The notes beneath the pieces are model-generated. The model was not told the origin of the DNA and searched no databases. It was given only the letters and a program-made list of their open reading frames with translations. From positions 1 through 64,000 of the forward strand of contig CAKZLO010000020.1 of assembly GCA_937127125.1 (NCBI GenBank): a stretch of DNA of 64,000 nucleotides, in the 5' to 3' direction. Both the position numbers and the translations under genes were made by a program. This document shows, piece after piece, positions 17,426 to 26,312 of the stretch (its first letter is position 1; every line of letters starts with the position of its first letter). Source of the stretch: an uncultured Ardenticatenia bacterium (GTDB taxonomy: Bacteria; Chloroflexota; Anaerolineae; 4572-78; NAK82).

Positions 17426-17451
17426 TATAAACACATTTGGCATTTTGTCAA
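17424..17451 (-). promoter_or_regulatory. Consensus promoter for marR-protoglobin
   Basis: On the minus strand TTGACA (17451-17446), a 16-nt spacer and TATAAT (17429-17424) are all consensus. Transcription should start near 17417, giving a leader of only about 13 nt that begins with GGAG or AGGAG. Confidence 0.85.
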
Positions 17452-17562
17452 GCTCCTATATTCATCCGATTGCTAAGAATATTACTGAAGGGGATCACGA
17501 GCAATGCGGAGAAGACATAGATGAGCACTGGGTCTCCAATCCTGGAAAAGTGCACAAGATAG

Positions 17563-17592
17563 TTGCTTTTCCTCCAACGTCGGTGATATAAT
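17563..17592 (+). promoter_or_regulatory. Extended -10 promoter for the hsp20-lon operon
   Basis: TTGCTT 17563-17568, an 18-nt spacer, TATAAT 17587-17592 with an upstream TGA extension. No CIRCE repeat (HrcA operator) is seen here. Confidence 0.6.
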
Positions 17593-17636
17593 TTAATTAA
17601 GTTTTTTGTCCTGAGCATATGAATAGGAGTATGCTG

Positions 17637-18032
17637 ATGCCGATCCGGTATTCTCGGTCACACCCGGCAGAATCCGCGCAAATTGTAAGTGCCATCTTTT
17701 ATGGCCGCCAATGGAGCGTGAGCTACCCGGGACGCATGTGGCGCCCACCCACAGATGTTTATGAAACTCGCGATGCCCTGGTTGTCAGAATGGAAATCGC
17801 TGGCATGTCTGAGAATGACTTCGATATTACGTTTGCGGATGGCCATTTGACTGTGCGTGGCATCCGACACGATCGTGAGGAGAAGATAGGGTATCACCAG
17901 ATGGAAATACCCTATGGAGAGTTCGGCGTAGAAATTTACCTTACACTGCCTATTCGTGCTGACGAGATCACCGCTTCTTATCACAACGGATTCTTAATCA
18001 TTACACTCCCTAAGGACGACAGGAGATATTGA
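17637..18032 (+). CDS. Hsp20 family small heat-shock protein
   Basis: ATP-independent holdase of 131 aa with one alpha-crystallin domain (about residues 37-131): [21 protein letters not shown], the [15 protein letters not shown] strand pair and the family-defining GVEIYLTLP. The C-terminal IXI motif is seen as LIITLP, with almost no tail. ATG 17637 has AGGAG 7 nt upstream; ATGs at 17631 and 17619 are too close to or before the ribosome site. It is followed directly by lon, with the lon ribosome site inside its last codons, so chaperone and protease are made together. Confidence 0.93.
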   Translation: MPIRYSRSHPAESAQIVSAIFYGRQWSVSYPGRMWRPPTDVYETRDALVVRMEIAGMSENDFDITFADGHLTVRGIRHDREEKIGYHQMEIPYGEFGVEIYLTLPIRADEITASYHNGFLIITLPKDDRRY

Positions 18033-18034
18033 TC

Positions 18035-20611
18035 ATGCCGACCGTGGACTCAGATACACTGCCCCAAGGAACGGCCGGAGAAGCGCAACGCGCTTCGTCT
18101 CCTACACCTCCTATTCCTTCCGAACTGCCAATCCTCCCTTTGCGAGGGGTGGTGGTTTATCCGCTGATGGTTGTACCTCTAACAGTCGGTCAACCGCGTT
18201 CTGTGCGATTGATCGACGATGTTGCAGTGGGGGATCGCTACGTTGGTTTAGTGGCCTCTAAGGACCCTGAGCTGGACGAGCCAGGACCCGATCAGGTGTA
18301 CCAGATAGGCACTGTAGCTATTATCCACCGCCTTATCAAAGCACCAGATGGTACCATTCGTATCATCGTGCAAGGGGTTGAGCGCATTCGTATTGACGAA
18401 TGGACGGCACAGCAACCTTACCTGAAAGCTCACATCACCCCCATTCCCGACATTGTGCCACAGGAACAGAATCTGGAAATCGAAGCGCTTATGCGCAACG
18501 TGGTGGAGCTTTTCGGGCGACTAGTGGCACTGGTGCCTCATCTTCCCGATGAGCTGATGATGGCTGTCTCAAGTACCACTGATCCGCGTCAGATGGCTTA
18601 TATGGTGGCAACTAGCGTACGAATGGAGCTCCAGGACGCTCAGAAGGTGTTGGAGCTGGATCACGTTACCGATAAGCTGCGCCATCTGACCGGCATTCTC
18701 ACCCACGAGCTGGAGGTGCTGGAGCTAGGTAAAAAGATCCGTAGCGAAGCTCAGTCCGAGATGGAAAAGATGCAGCGCGAGTACTTCCTGCGTGAACAGC
18801 TGAAGGCCATCAAGCGCGAGCTAGGGGAAAGCGATGAACAACAGCTTGAGATTGAGGAGCTGCGCAAGAAGATAGCTGAAGCTCACATGCCTGAAGAAGC
18901 TGAAAAAGAGGCGCTACGCGAGCTGAGCAGACTGGAAAAGCTGCCACCGGCAGCAGCAGAATACAGCGTAATCCGAACATATCTGGACTGGTTGACTTCG
19001 CTACCGTGGACCGTGACCACAGAGGACGTGTTGGACATCGCCCGCGCGCGCCAGGTGCTCGACGAGGACCATTATGATTTGGAGAAAATCAAAGAACGCA
19101 TTTTGGAGTATCTCTCTGTGCGCAAGCTGCGCTTAGAACGTGCAGCAGAGCGCCAGACAACAGGCCTGGAACCAGAACAGCCCGAGGACCTGATCCGACG
19201 TGAACGCGAGGGGGTTATCCTGTGTTTCGTGGGGCCACCTGGTACCGGCAAGACTTCGCTGGGTCAATCCATTGCGCGCGCATTGGGACGCAAGTTTATC
19301 CGGATGAGCTTAGGTGGTCTACACGATGAAGCTGAAATTCGTGGGCACCGCCGCACATATATTGGTGCTATGCCGGGCCGTATTATCCAGGCCATCCGTC
19401 GTATTGGTTCCAAGAATCCAGTATTTATGTTGGACGAGGTGGATAAGATCGGTGCTGATTGGCGTGGTGATCCCTCTTCAGCACTGCTAGAAGTGCTCGA
19501 TCCGGAACAGAATCGAGAGTTCCGCGACAACTATCTGGATGTTCCGTTCGACTTAAGTCAGGTGATGTTCATCACCACTGCTAACGTACTCGACACGATC
19601 CCTGGTCCCTTGCGTGACCGCATGGAGGTTCTGGAGCTATCCGGCTATACCGACGACGAAAAGTTACATATTGCCCAGGATTACCTTGTTCCACGTCAGA
19701 TCAAGGAGAATGGCCTGCGCCCCGAGGAGATCAGCTTCACCCAAGCCGCATTGCTCAGAATCATCCGCGAGTATACACGCGAAGCTGGCGTGCGTAATCT
19801 GGAACGCCAGATCGGCGCTATCTGTCGCAAGGTGGCTACGCGCATCGCGGAAGGTACAGCACAAAGTGTGCTGGTGGATGATCCACAAATAAGTGAATAT
19901 CTGGGCAAACCACGCTACTTCTTCGAGGCAGCGGAACGCACTGAAATCCCTGGTGTGGCTACTGGTTTGGCGGTAACACCCACCGGTGGAGATGTGCTCT
20001 TCGTCGAGGCCACTAAAATGCCCGGTCAGAAAGGGTTGACCATCACTGGCCAGCTGGGTGAGGTAATGAAAGAATCGGCCCAAGCTGCCTTGAGCTACAT
20101 CCGTTCGAAAGCTGACCAACTGGGTGTTGATAGAGACTTCTTCAACAAAAACGACATTCACATTCATGTGCCCGCTGGTGCTGTGCCAAAAGATGGCCCA
20201 TCAGCAGGTATCACTATTGCCACTGCTCTGGCATCCCTGCTCATGGAACGACCAGTGCGTGATGACATCGGCATGACAGGGGAGATCACTTTGCGTGGGC
20301 GAGTGCTCCCGGTGGGTGGTATTAAGGAAAAAGTGCTTGCAGCTCACCGCGCCGGCTTGCGCACCGTGATCATTCCACGCCGCAATGAAAAGGACCTGGA
20401 TGAGCTGCCGCGACACGTGCGCGAGGAGATGAAAATTATCCTTGTGGATCATGTGGACGAAGTGCTCAACATCGCCTTGCGCGACGGACGAAACTCCTCA
20501 GAAGATATGACCGGTGTCGCCTCCGCAGACGAGCTGGCTACCAAGCAAGACGAAGGGCGGATTGCCTCAGACAGTCACATCTCGCCTTCCCCAGGAGATG
20601 CTGATAAGTGA
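18035..20611 (+). CDS. lon: ATP-dependent protease Lon
   Basis: Cytoplasmic AAA+ serine protease that degrades misfolded and regulatory proteins (858 aa). N-terminal LAN domain ([13 protein letters not shown]), coiled-coil middle (about 220-330), Walker [10 protein letters not shown] near residue 400, Walker [12 protein letters not shown], then the LonA protease domain with catalytic Ser723 in KDGPSAG and the Lys dyad in GGIKEK. About 40 extra residues at the N-terminus and a 50-residue acidic C-terminal tail exceed the E. coli form. ATG 18035 has AGGAG 9 nt upstream; the in-frame TTG 18029 does not. Its stop overlaps the next start as GTGA. Confidence 0.97.
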   Translation: MPTVDSDTLPQGTAGEAQRASSPTPPIPSELPILPLRGVVVYPLMVVPLTVGQPRSVRLIDDVAVGDRYVGLVASKDPELDEPGPDQVYQIGTVAIIHRLIKAPDGTIRIIVQGVERIRIDEWTAQQPYLKAHITPIPDIVPQEQNLEIEALMRNVVELFGRLVALVPHLPDELMMAVSSTTDPRQMAYMVATSVRMELQDAQKVLELDHVTDKLRHLTGILTHELEVLELGKKIRSEAQSEMEKMQREYFLREQLKAIKRELGESDEQQLEIEELRKKIAEAHMPEEAEKEALRELSRLEKLPPAAAEYSVIRTYLDWLTSLPWTVTTEDVLDIARARQVLDEDHYDLEKIKERILEYLSVRKLRLERAAERQTTGLEPEQPEDLIRREREGVILCFVGPPGTGKTSLGQSIARALGRKFIRMSLGGLHDEAEIRGHRRTYIGAMPGRIIQAIRRIGSKNPVFMLDEVDKIGADWRGDPSSALLEVLDPEQNREFRDNYLDVPFDLSQVMFITTANVLDTIPGPLRDRMEVLELSGYTDDEKLHIAQDYLVPRQIKENGLRPEEISFTQAALLRIIREYTREAGVRNLERQIGAICRKVATRIAEGTAQSVLVDDPQISEYLGKPRYFFEAAERTEIPGVATGLAVTPTGGDVLFVEATKMPGQKGLTITGQLGEVMKESAQAALSYIRSKADQLGVDRDFFNKNDIHIHVPAGAVPKDGPSAGITIATALASLLMERPVRDDIGMTGEITLRGRVLPVGGIKEKVLAAHRAGLRTVIIPRRNEKDLDELPRHVREEMKIILVDHVDEVLNIALRDGRNSSEDMTGVASADELATKQDEGRIASDSHISPSPGDADK

Positions 20612-22356
20612 CCAGTAAGCGATCCATAGAGCGGGTCGGCAGGCAATGGTATCGGGTTGACCTGCATATACATACACCAGCTTCTGCTGACTATGCACAG
20701 CCAGGGGTCACATATCTGGATATTCTACGCCGAGCTGCCCTGCGCGGTCTCGACATCATTGCTTTCACTGACCACAACACAGTGGCCGGGTATGCAGCAA
20801 TGAAAAAGGAAATCGAGACCTTGGAGTTGCTGGACGAACGTGGCCGCATCACCCCTGAAGAAAAACAGCTTCTGCAAGAATATCGACAACTGCTAGGTCA
20901 GGTGCTAGTACTGCCCGGTTTCGAGTTCACCGCTATGCTAGGCTTTCACATCCTGGGGATCTTTCCTCCTAATGTGAGCATACGCGATCTCGACTATGTG
21001 TTGCGCCGTCTTAATGTGCCATCCGAGCAGCTCGATACAGGCTCCACAGAAGTAGGTGCCACGGTGGATGTGCTCACCGCCTACCGTATCATTAACGAAT
21101 CCGGGGGCTTGGTGATCGCCGCCCATGTCAACTCTGCCCACGGCGTGGCACTACAAGGGTTTGACTTCGGTGGCCAAACCCGAATCGCTTACACACAAGA
21201 TCCCCACCTCCATGCCCTTGAAGTAACTGATCTGGAGAGTCGTAGCCGCCGCCGCACAGCGCTTTTCTTTAATGGCTCGAAACCAGGTTATCCGCGCCGC
21301 ATGCATTGCATCCAGGGTTCGGATGCTCACTATCTTGTCCGCCCGCCCGAGGACAAGACCCACTTGGGAGTCGGCGACCGCGTCACAGAGATGTTATTGG
21401 AGGAGCCCTCGTTTGAAGCAATCTTGGAAGTGTTTCAAGGGCAGGATTTTGCGCGCACGCGCCCGTATCGCGCCACACAAGCACCTTTCGATCATGTCCA
21501 AGCTGCACGCGAACAGGGTCCCAACCTGGTTCAGTCATTTCACGAAACGATGGCAAGGCGTGGAGGACGTCTTTATGCGATTATGTGCGATGTATGTGCC
21601 TTCGCCAATACCAATGGAGGCACCATCTATGTAGGAGTTTCAGCTAATCCAAGAGTGCCACCTGTGGGGATTGAGAGTGTGCCTGAGTCGATCAACTCGC
21701 TGCGCACCGAGATCGAGCGACATATTACACCACCCCTATCGATCACTATCGATGCTTTGGAAACGAGCGGGAAAACCGTATTGCGCTTGGTTGTCCCACC
21801 AGGCAAAGAACCACCCTATGCAGTAGACGATAGCAAGATCTATATCCGCAACGAGAACGAAACTGTCCTAGCAGTCCGCGACGAAATCGTTGACCTGACG
21901 CTTAAGGCGGCACAGCGCCAACCTGAAAAGCAGCTGCCTCGCTTGGGGGAGCTATCAGCCGAAACCAACGTGCTGATGGGAGAAACACAGACAGCAGGTG
22001 TACTTCTCCCGCCGCCGAAGACCGGGGTAGAAATTCTAGAAGTTGAGGAACGCAAGGGCAACCGCTACTACAGCATGAAAGACTTACGCAATGATAATGT
22101 GATACATAACGTCACCCAACGATCAGCGCGCCGTCTGTGGCGATATGCCATCACCGAGCATATCAAGCATCCTGTCAAGCCGGAGAAGGTACAATGGAGA
22201 GGCAACATTGGTCTGCTAAGACGATACAGGCGCGCTGGTAGGCTACGTTACGATTTGGTACAGCGCGATCTAAATGGGAACATCCATGTGTATTACGGTG
22301 TAACAGAAGAAGGGATATTCGGTCCATGGCGCGAGCTTGTGGAAGGTGAAGAGTGA
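20608..22356 (+). CDS. PHP-domain phosphoesterase fused to AlbA_2/Schlafen-like domain
   Basis: A 582-aa fusion. N-terminal PHP domain (about 15-265): [10 protein letters not shown] (HXH), [25 protein letters not shown] and GSDAHYL supply the metal ligands of a phosphoesterase. A middle AlbA_2 (Schlafen AAA_4) domain (about 315-435) reads [16 protein letters not shown] ... [12 protein letters not shown], a fold associated with nucleic-acid binding. The C-terminal 140 residues ([14 protein letters not shown] ... [15 protein letters not shown]) may be a further DNA-binding part. GTG 20608 overlaps the lon stop. I infer a nuclease or nucleotide phosphatase acting on nucleic acid; its link to lon is unexplained. 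Confidence 0.8.
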   Translation: MTSKRSIERVGRQWYRVDLHIHTPASADYAQPGVTYLDILRRAALRGLDIIAFTDHNTVAGYAAMKKEIETLELLDERGRITPEEKQLLQEYRQLLGQVLVLPGFEFTAMLGFHILGIFPPNVSIRDLDYVLRRLNVPSEQLDTGSTEVGATVDVLTAYRIINESGGLVIAAHVNSAHGVALQGFDFGGQTRIAYTQDPHLHALEVTDLESRSRRRTALFFNGSKPGYPRRMHCIQGSDAHYLVRPPEDKTHLGVGDRVTEMLLEEPSFEAILEVFQGQDFARTRPYRATQAPFDHVQAAREQGPNLVQSFHETMARRGGRLYAIMCDVCAFANTNGGTIYVGVSANPRVPPVGIESVPESINSLRTEIERHITPPLSITIDALETSGKTVLRLVVPPGKEPPYAVDDSKIYIRNENETVLAVRDEIVDLTLKAAQRQPEKQLPRLGELSAETNVLMGETQTAGVLLPPPKTGVEILEVEERKGNRYYSMKDLRNDNVIHNVTQRSARRLWRYAITEHIKHPVKPEKVQWRGNIGLLRRYRRAGRLRYDLVQRDLNGNIHVYYGVTEEGIFGPWRELVEGEE

Positions 22357-22370
22357 GATCAGAGGGGGAT

Positions 22371-22913
22371 ATGATACGAGTTGGGATATTGACAGTGAGT
22401 GATCGTGCTGCAACAGGGCAATACGAAGATCGCAGTGGAGCTGTGTTGCGTGATATGGTCTCGACTAAACTAAACGCAGAAGTGGTGCGTTACAGCGTTG
22501 TCAAGGATGATTGGGCATCTATTCATAATACTCTCGTCGTTTGGACTGATGAGGATCATCTTGATCTCATCCTCACTACGGGTGGCACCGGTTTTTCACC
22601 TCGCGATATTACCCCAGAAGTAACGCGCTCCATCATCGAACGCGAGGCTCCAGGTCTGGTATTAGCTATGGTGCAGTCTAGTCTGCGGGTGACCCCTTAT
22701 GCAATGCTCACTCGGGCCGTAGCAGGTATCAGAGGGCAAACACTTATCGTCAATTTTCCAGGCAGTCCTAAAGCGGCACGCGAAAATCTTTCCGTCATTT
22801 TGCCTGTGCTGCCGCATGCTCTGGAGCTACTGCGGGGCAAACCAATGACAGAGGCTGACCACATACTTGGGGATGAGGCTGTCCCATATGATCGTCACTC
22901 ATCGCTGGCCTAG
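22371..22913 (+). CDS. MogA/MoaB-family molybdopterin-binding protein
   Basis: A 180-aa member of the MoaB/MogA family, which adenylylates molybdopterin during molybdenum cofactor synthesis. RVGILTVSDRAATGQYEDRSG is the N-terminal signature, LILTTGGTGFSPRDITPE the molybdopterin/nucleotide loop and IVNFPGSPKAARENL the C-terminal motif. ATG 22371 is chosen because AGAGGGGG lies directly upstream. No other Mo-cofactor gene is in the window, so its place between a PHP fusion and a Lon-N protein is odd. It belongs to the overlapping lon operon by spacing (14 nt). Confidence 0.9.
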   Translation: MIRVGILTVSDRAATGQYEDRSGAVLRDMVSTKLNAEVVRYSVVKDDWASIHNTLVVWTDEDHLDLILTTGGTGFSPRDITPEVTRSIIEREAPGLVLAMVQSSLRVTPYAMLTRAVAGIRGQTLIVNFPGSPKAARENLSVILPVLPHALELLRGKPMTEADHILGDEAVPYDRHSSLA

Positions 22914-22976
22914 GTGGCCTTCTCCCGTCGGGTACAGTGGGAGAGCCCCCCATCTATCCAAGGCTGAGAGACGCTT

Positions 22977-23705
22977 ATGACTGCGAGGACATTGCCTTTA
23001 TTCCCTCTCAAAACAGTGCTATTTCCGGGTATGTCATTACCGCTCATCATATTCGAGGAGCGTTACAAAGCACTACTCCAAGCGTGCCTGGCCAGCGACA
23101 GGCGCTTCGGTGTGGTGCTCCTTAGCTCTAACGATGTACCACTATCAGTGGGAACCGTAGCACATATCTTGAAATGGGAAGATATCGGCGAGGGACGCAT
23201 CAGGGTGTTGACGGTTGGGGAGACGCGTTTTCGCGTGCTCGAGAGACTCGAGTCGGACCAACCCTTTCCCGTGGCAATCATTGAGTATTGGGAAGATGAA
23301 ATAGCAGCAGAGGATGAAGATAACCCCACATGGCTGCTACGCAATCTTCCTGACGAGTTCATAGACTACCTGACGATGACTGTGTTGATCTCAGGAATTT
23401 CTTTGCCGGTTGAGTATTTTAATCTTCCAGCGGATCCGTCGCGAATGTCCTTCTACGTGGCCAGGAGCTTGCAAGTTGACCTGACCGAAAAGCAACGCCT
23501 GCTGGAGGAGCCCTCGGCCATTGGACGACTGCGGCGTGAACTACTACTTGTGCGACGTGAGCGAGATTTCTTGCAACGCCTATTCAGCTTACAGGGCATT
23601 GCAGGCGAGATTGACGAACGTCTGGGTGTGCGCATATATCCTTCACGCGTCGGGCTCGCCGATGTGACGCCGCGCAAGGACGACAACAGTGATACCCAGC
23701 AGTAA
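22977..23705 (+). CDS. Stand-alone Lon N-terminal (LAN/substrate-binding) domain protein
   Basis: A 242-aa protein with only the N-terminal domain of Lon: LPLFPLKTVLFPGMSLPLIIFEERY, then FGVVLLSS and the strand TVAHILKWEDIGEGRIRVLTVGETRFRVLE. The region after about 120 is helical with the LPDEFIDYLT and VARSLQVDLTEKQRLLE patterns seen before the coiled coil of Lon; there is no ATPase or protease. Such proteins are common but poorly understood; some may present substrates to proteases. Its presence in the lon operon supports an adaptor idea (inference). The 3' end overlaps the pgpH-like gene by 17 nt. Confidence 0.88.
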   Translation: MTARTLPLFPLKTVLFPGMSLPLIIFEERYKALLQACLASDRRFGVVLLSSNDVPLSVGTVAHILKWEDIGEGRIRVLTVGETRFRVLERLESDQPFPVAIIEYWEDEIAAEDEDNPTWLLRNLPDEFIDYLTMTVLISGISLPVEYFNLPADPSRMSFYVARSLQVDLTEKQRLLEEPSAIGRLRRELLLVRRERDFLQRLFSLQGIAGEIDERLGVRIYPSRVGLADVTPRKDDNSDTQQ

Positions 23706-25908
23706 AACCGTCGAAGACAAATTAACCTCAGCATCTTATGAGCAGCAACCCGCAACGGTGCGTAACCGTGCAACATTGTACTGCATAACGCTGGGAGTCC
23801 TGTTTGTCCTGCTCAGTACCCTTATTCTGACGGTGCGCTTTCCACCAACTGACAACGTTGAACGTCTTCAGGTAGGCGATGTTGCGCCGCGTGATGTGCT
23901 GGCGCCCAGACGCATTACATATATCAGCGAAGTGGAAACCGAAGCAGCTCGTGCGCGAGCTGAGGCAGCTGTCGCAGAGATCTACGATCTGCCCGATGCC
24001 AGTATTGCGCGACGACAGATCGCTCGCGCACGCCAAATTCTTGACTACTTTGACACAGTGCGTAGCGATGCGTACGCCTCGATCGAGGAAAAGCGCGAGC
24101 TTATTGGGGCCGTCAACGATCTTGTCCTGACTGACGGCATTATCAACGGGGTGCTCACCGCTGACAACAACACATGGCTCACGATCAAAGGCGAGGTTGT
24201 TTCAGCGCTCGACCAAGCGATGCGTGCTGAAATCCGCCCTGCGCAACTGGCTGCCGTGCGCCGCCGTTTGCCTACACTTATCAGCTTAGATGTGAGCGAT
24301 GAAGCGGCACGCATCATTGTAGCTATCGTGGAAGATTTGATCCAACCTAACACCTTCGTCAACCAGGAACGCACGGCCGAAGAACGTCGCTTGGCGCGTG
24401 AAAGTGTGCAGCCTATTTCGGTCACGTTCGAGCAGAACGAAGTTATTGTGCGAGCAGGTGAGGTAATCCGCCTTGAACACCTCGAAGCGTTCCAGGCGCT
24501 CGGGCTACGCGAAGCAGACTCACCGATATCGAATACGCTGGGCACATTAGCATACTTGAGCATACTCCTCTTGATGATGGGGATCTACATCTGGCGTTTT
24601 CGGCCACGTCGATTAGAAGATACTCGTTACCTATGGTTGACCTTTGGGCTCTCCTTAGTCTTTATGTTAATGCTTCGAGTGATGGTACCCGGCCGTGCAC
24701 TGCTCCCTTACCTTTTTCCTGTGGCCGCTTTGCCCATCGCGCTTGGGACGTTGGTGGATATGCACTTCGGCCTGCTGGTAGCAACGCTTGCCGGTATGAC
24801 AGTCGGGTACGTGGCTGGTGGCTCGCTTGAGCTGGTTGCCTATTCCCTGCTTGCAGGATGGGTTGGTACCTTGAGCTTAGGACGCGTTGAACGTGTCAAT
24901 CGCCTTTTGTGGGCAGGTATTTATGTCACGATCTGTAATATGCTAGTAATCTTGATCTTTCGTGTCCCTGCACGGGCAATAGACCCACTCGGTCTGCTCC
25001 AGCTGCTGGGAACAGCGCTTGCCAATGGAGTGTTATCCGCCAGCCTTCCCCTTCTGATCTTCTTCGTAGGAGGACTCGGATTCGGTATCACTACCTCTGT
25101 ACAGCTACTCGATCTGGCACGTCCGACGCAGCCTCTTTTGCGACAACTATTGTTAAAAGCGCCAGGTACCTACCATCACAGTCTACTGGTTAGCAATCTG
25201 GCAGAGCAAGCTGCAGAGCGCATCGGCGCCAACACGCTACTGACTCGGGTCGGCGCCTATTATCACGACATCGGCAAGATAGTGCGCCCTTATTTCTTTG
25301 TGGAAAACCAGATGTATGGCAACTCAGTTCAAGAGAGGTTGGATCCTTACACCAATGCTCGTGTTATCCTCAGCCACGTGCGGGATGGCATTGAGCTGGC
25401 CAAGAAGTATCGCCTGCCCCCTGACATATCCGCCTTTATAGCGGAACATCAGGGCACCAGCCTCACGCGCTACTTCTACAACAAGGCGCTCGAAACGGCC
25501 GAAGATCCCGCAAAAGTGGACGTGGAGGCTTTCCGTTACCCTGGACCACGTCCACAGAGTAAAGAGACTGCCATTGTCATGCTTGCTGATGCCAGTGAGT
25601 CGGCAGTGCGCGCCAGCAACCCGAGCTCGGTCGATGAAATCGACAACATAGTGCAGAAAGTCATCTTCGAACGTCTGCTAGCCGGTGAGCTAGATGAAAG
25701 TGGACTGACGATGAAAGAGCTGCACGAGATTCGCAAAACCTTCATGCAAATGCTTCAGGGCGCATTCCATCCGCGTATTAAATATCCAGAAAGTGTGCAG
25801 CCTCGCCCAGAACTGGGCGCCTCGTCAGTCGAAAAACTATCACCCACCGAAGTGGCGCCCGAACACGCCTCCGCACTTGGCGGCTCGGAGGATGAGGCAG
25901 AGTGCTGA
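23689..25908 (+). CDS. pgpH: PgpH-like 7TM HD-domain c-di-AMP phosphodiesterase
   Basis: A 739-aa membrane protein: one N-terminal membrane helix (LGVLFVLLSTLILTV), an extracytoplasmic 7TMR-HDED domain (about 45-280), seven membrane helices (about 285-480) and a cytoplasmic HD domain with YHHSLLVSNLAEQAAERIG and YYHDIGKIVRPYFFVENQ; the HD pair is metal-binding. This order defines PgpH, which hydrolyses c-di-AMP to pApA. The start is GTG 23689 inside the preceding gene. c-di-AMP controls potassium and osmotic balance in many bacteria, and a KimA-like transporter lies convergently 400 nt away (26313-28265). Confidence 0.92.
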   Translation: MIPSSKTVEDKLTSASYEQQPATVRNRATLYCITLGVLFVLLSTLILTVRFPPTDNVERLQVGDVAPRDVLAPRRITYISEVETEAARARAEAAVAEIYDLPDASIARRQIARARQILDYFDTVRSDAYASIEEKRELIGAVNDLVLTDGIINGVLTADNNTWLTIKGEVVSALDQAMRAEIRPAQLAAVRRRLPTLISLDVSDEAARIIVAIVEDLIQPNTFVNQERTAEERRLARESVQPISVTFEQNEVIVRAGEVIRLEHLEAFQALGLREADSPISNTLGTLAYLSILLLMMGIYIWRFRPRRLEDTRYLWLTFGLSLVFMLMLRVMVPGRALLPYLFPVAALPIALGTLVDMHFGLLVATLAGMTVGYVAGGSLELVAYSLLAGWVGTLSLGRVERVNRLLWAGIYVTICNMLVILIFRVPARAIDPLGLLQLLGTALANGVLSASLPLLIFFVGGLGFGITTSVQLLDLARPTQPLLRQLLLKAPGTYHHSLLVSNLAEQAAERIGANTLLTRVGAYYHDIGKIVRPYFFVENQMYGNSVQERLDPYTNARVILSHVRDGIELAKKYRLPPDISAFIAEHQGTSLTRYFYNKALETAEDPAKVDVEAFRYPGPRPQSKETAIVMLADASESAVRASNPSSVDEIDNIVQKVIFERLLAGELDESGLTMKELHEIRKTFMQMLQGAFHPRIKYPESVQPRPELGASSVEKLSPTEVAPEHASALGGSEDEAEC

Positions 25909-25937
25909 CCTATAAGGTCTCTTGCTCAAAATGAAAT

Positions 25938-25958
25938 GGCCCCATCTCAGATGGGGCC
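25938..25958 (-). terminator. Terminator between pgpH and the Flp pilin gene
   Basis: GGCCCCATCT 25938-25947 and AGATGGGGCC 25949-25958 form a 10-bp inverted repeat. On the minus strand it is followed by ATTTCATTTTG, so it ends the pilin transcript, and it may also stop the convergent pgpH transcript. Confidence 0.75.
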
Positions 25959-26005
25959 GAATAACTCGTAGAACTATATCCGATGCGAATAAATGGGAAA
26001 TCAAC

Positions 26006-26152
26006 CTACAAGTTGCTCACGATGTTGCTGAACACGTTGCCAACAACTGGGCCTAGCAGGAGCAGAATGGCGATCACCACGATGGCAACCAGGACGAGGA
26101 TCAGCGCATACTCTACCAACCCTTGGCCCTTTTCACGTGGAATGTACAGCAT
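26006..26152 (-). CDS. Short Flp-type pilin
   Basis: A 48-aa major-pilin-like protein. After an eight-residue leader (MLYIPREK plus G) comes QGLVEYALILVLVAIVVIAI and the end GPVVGNVFSNIVSNL. Cleavage after G puts Glu at +5 and Tyr at +6, the Flp/type IVb hallmark. The ribosome site AAAGGAGGTGA is perfect, and a promoter and a strong terminator bracket the gene, so it is a single-gene, probably highly expressed unit. No Tad secretion ATPase or prepilin peptidase is nearby. The C-terminal half is nearly the same as in the pilin at 15298-15696, which suggests both could enter the same fibre. Confidence 0.88.
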   Translation of the reverse strand: MLYIPREKGQGLVEYALILVLVAIVVIAILLLLGPVVGNVFSNIVSNL

Positions 26153-26191
26153 CCCTCTTCACCTCCTTTCTCTGTAAGATTATCTACTCTC

Positions 26192-26221
26192 ATAATACAA
26201 GCAGGGGTAAGGATAGCGCAA
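26192..26221 (-). promoter_or_regulatory. Promoter for the Flp pilin gene
   Basis: On the minus strand TTGCGC (26221-26216), an 18-nt spacer and TATTAT (26197-26192). The leader would be about 35 nt and contains the GGAGGTGA ribosome site. Confidence 0.55.
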
Positions 26222-26312
26222 TAGGTAATGAGTACCATACGCCCAGTGTCGCCCGGAAGTCTTGAGAGTGTAGTGTGCCTGAACTTTTCGAGGTTATCCA
26301 CTCACGGTGCTT

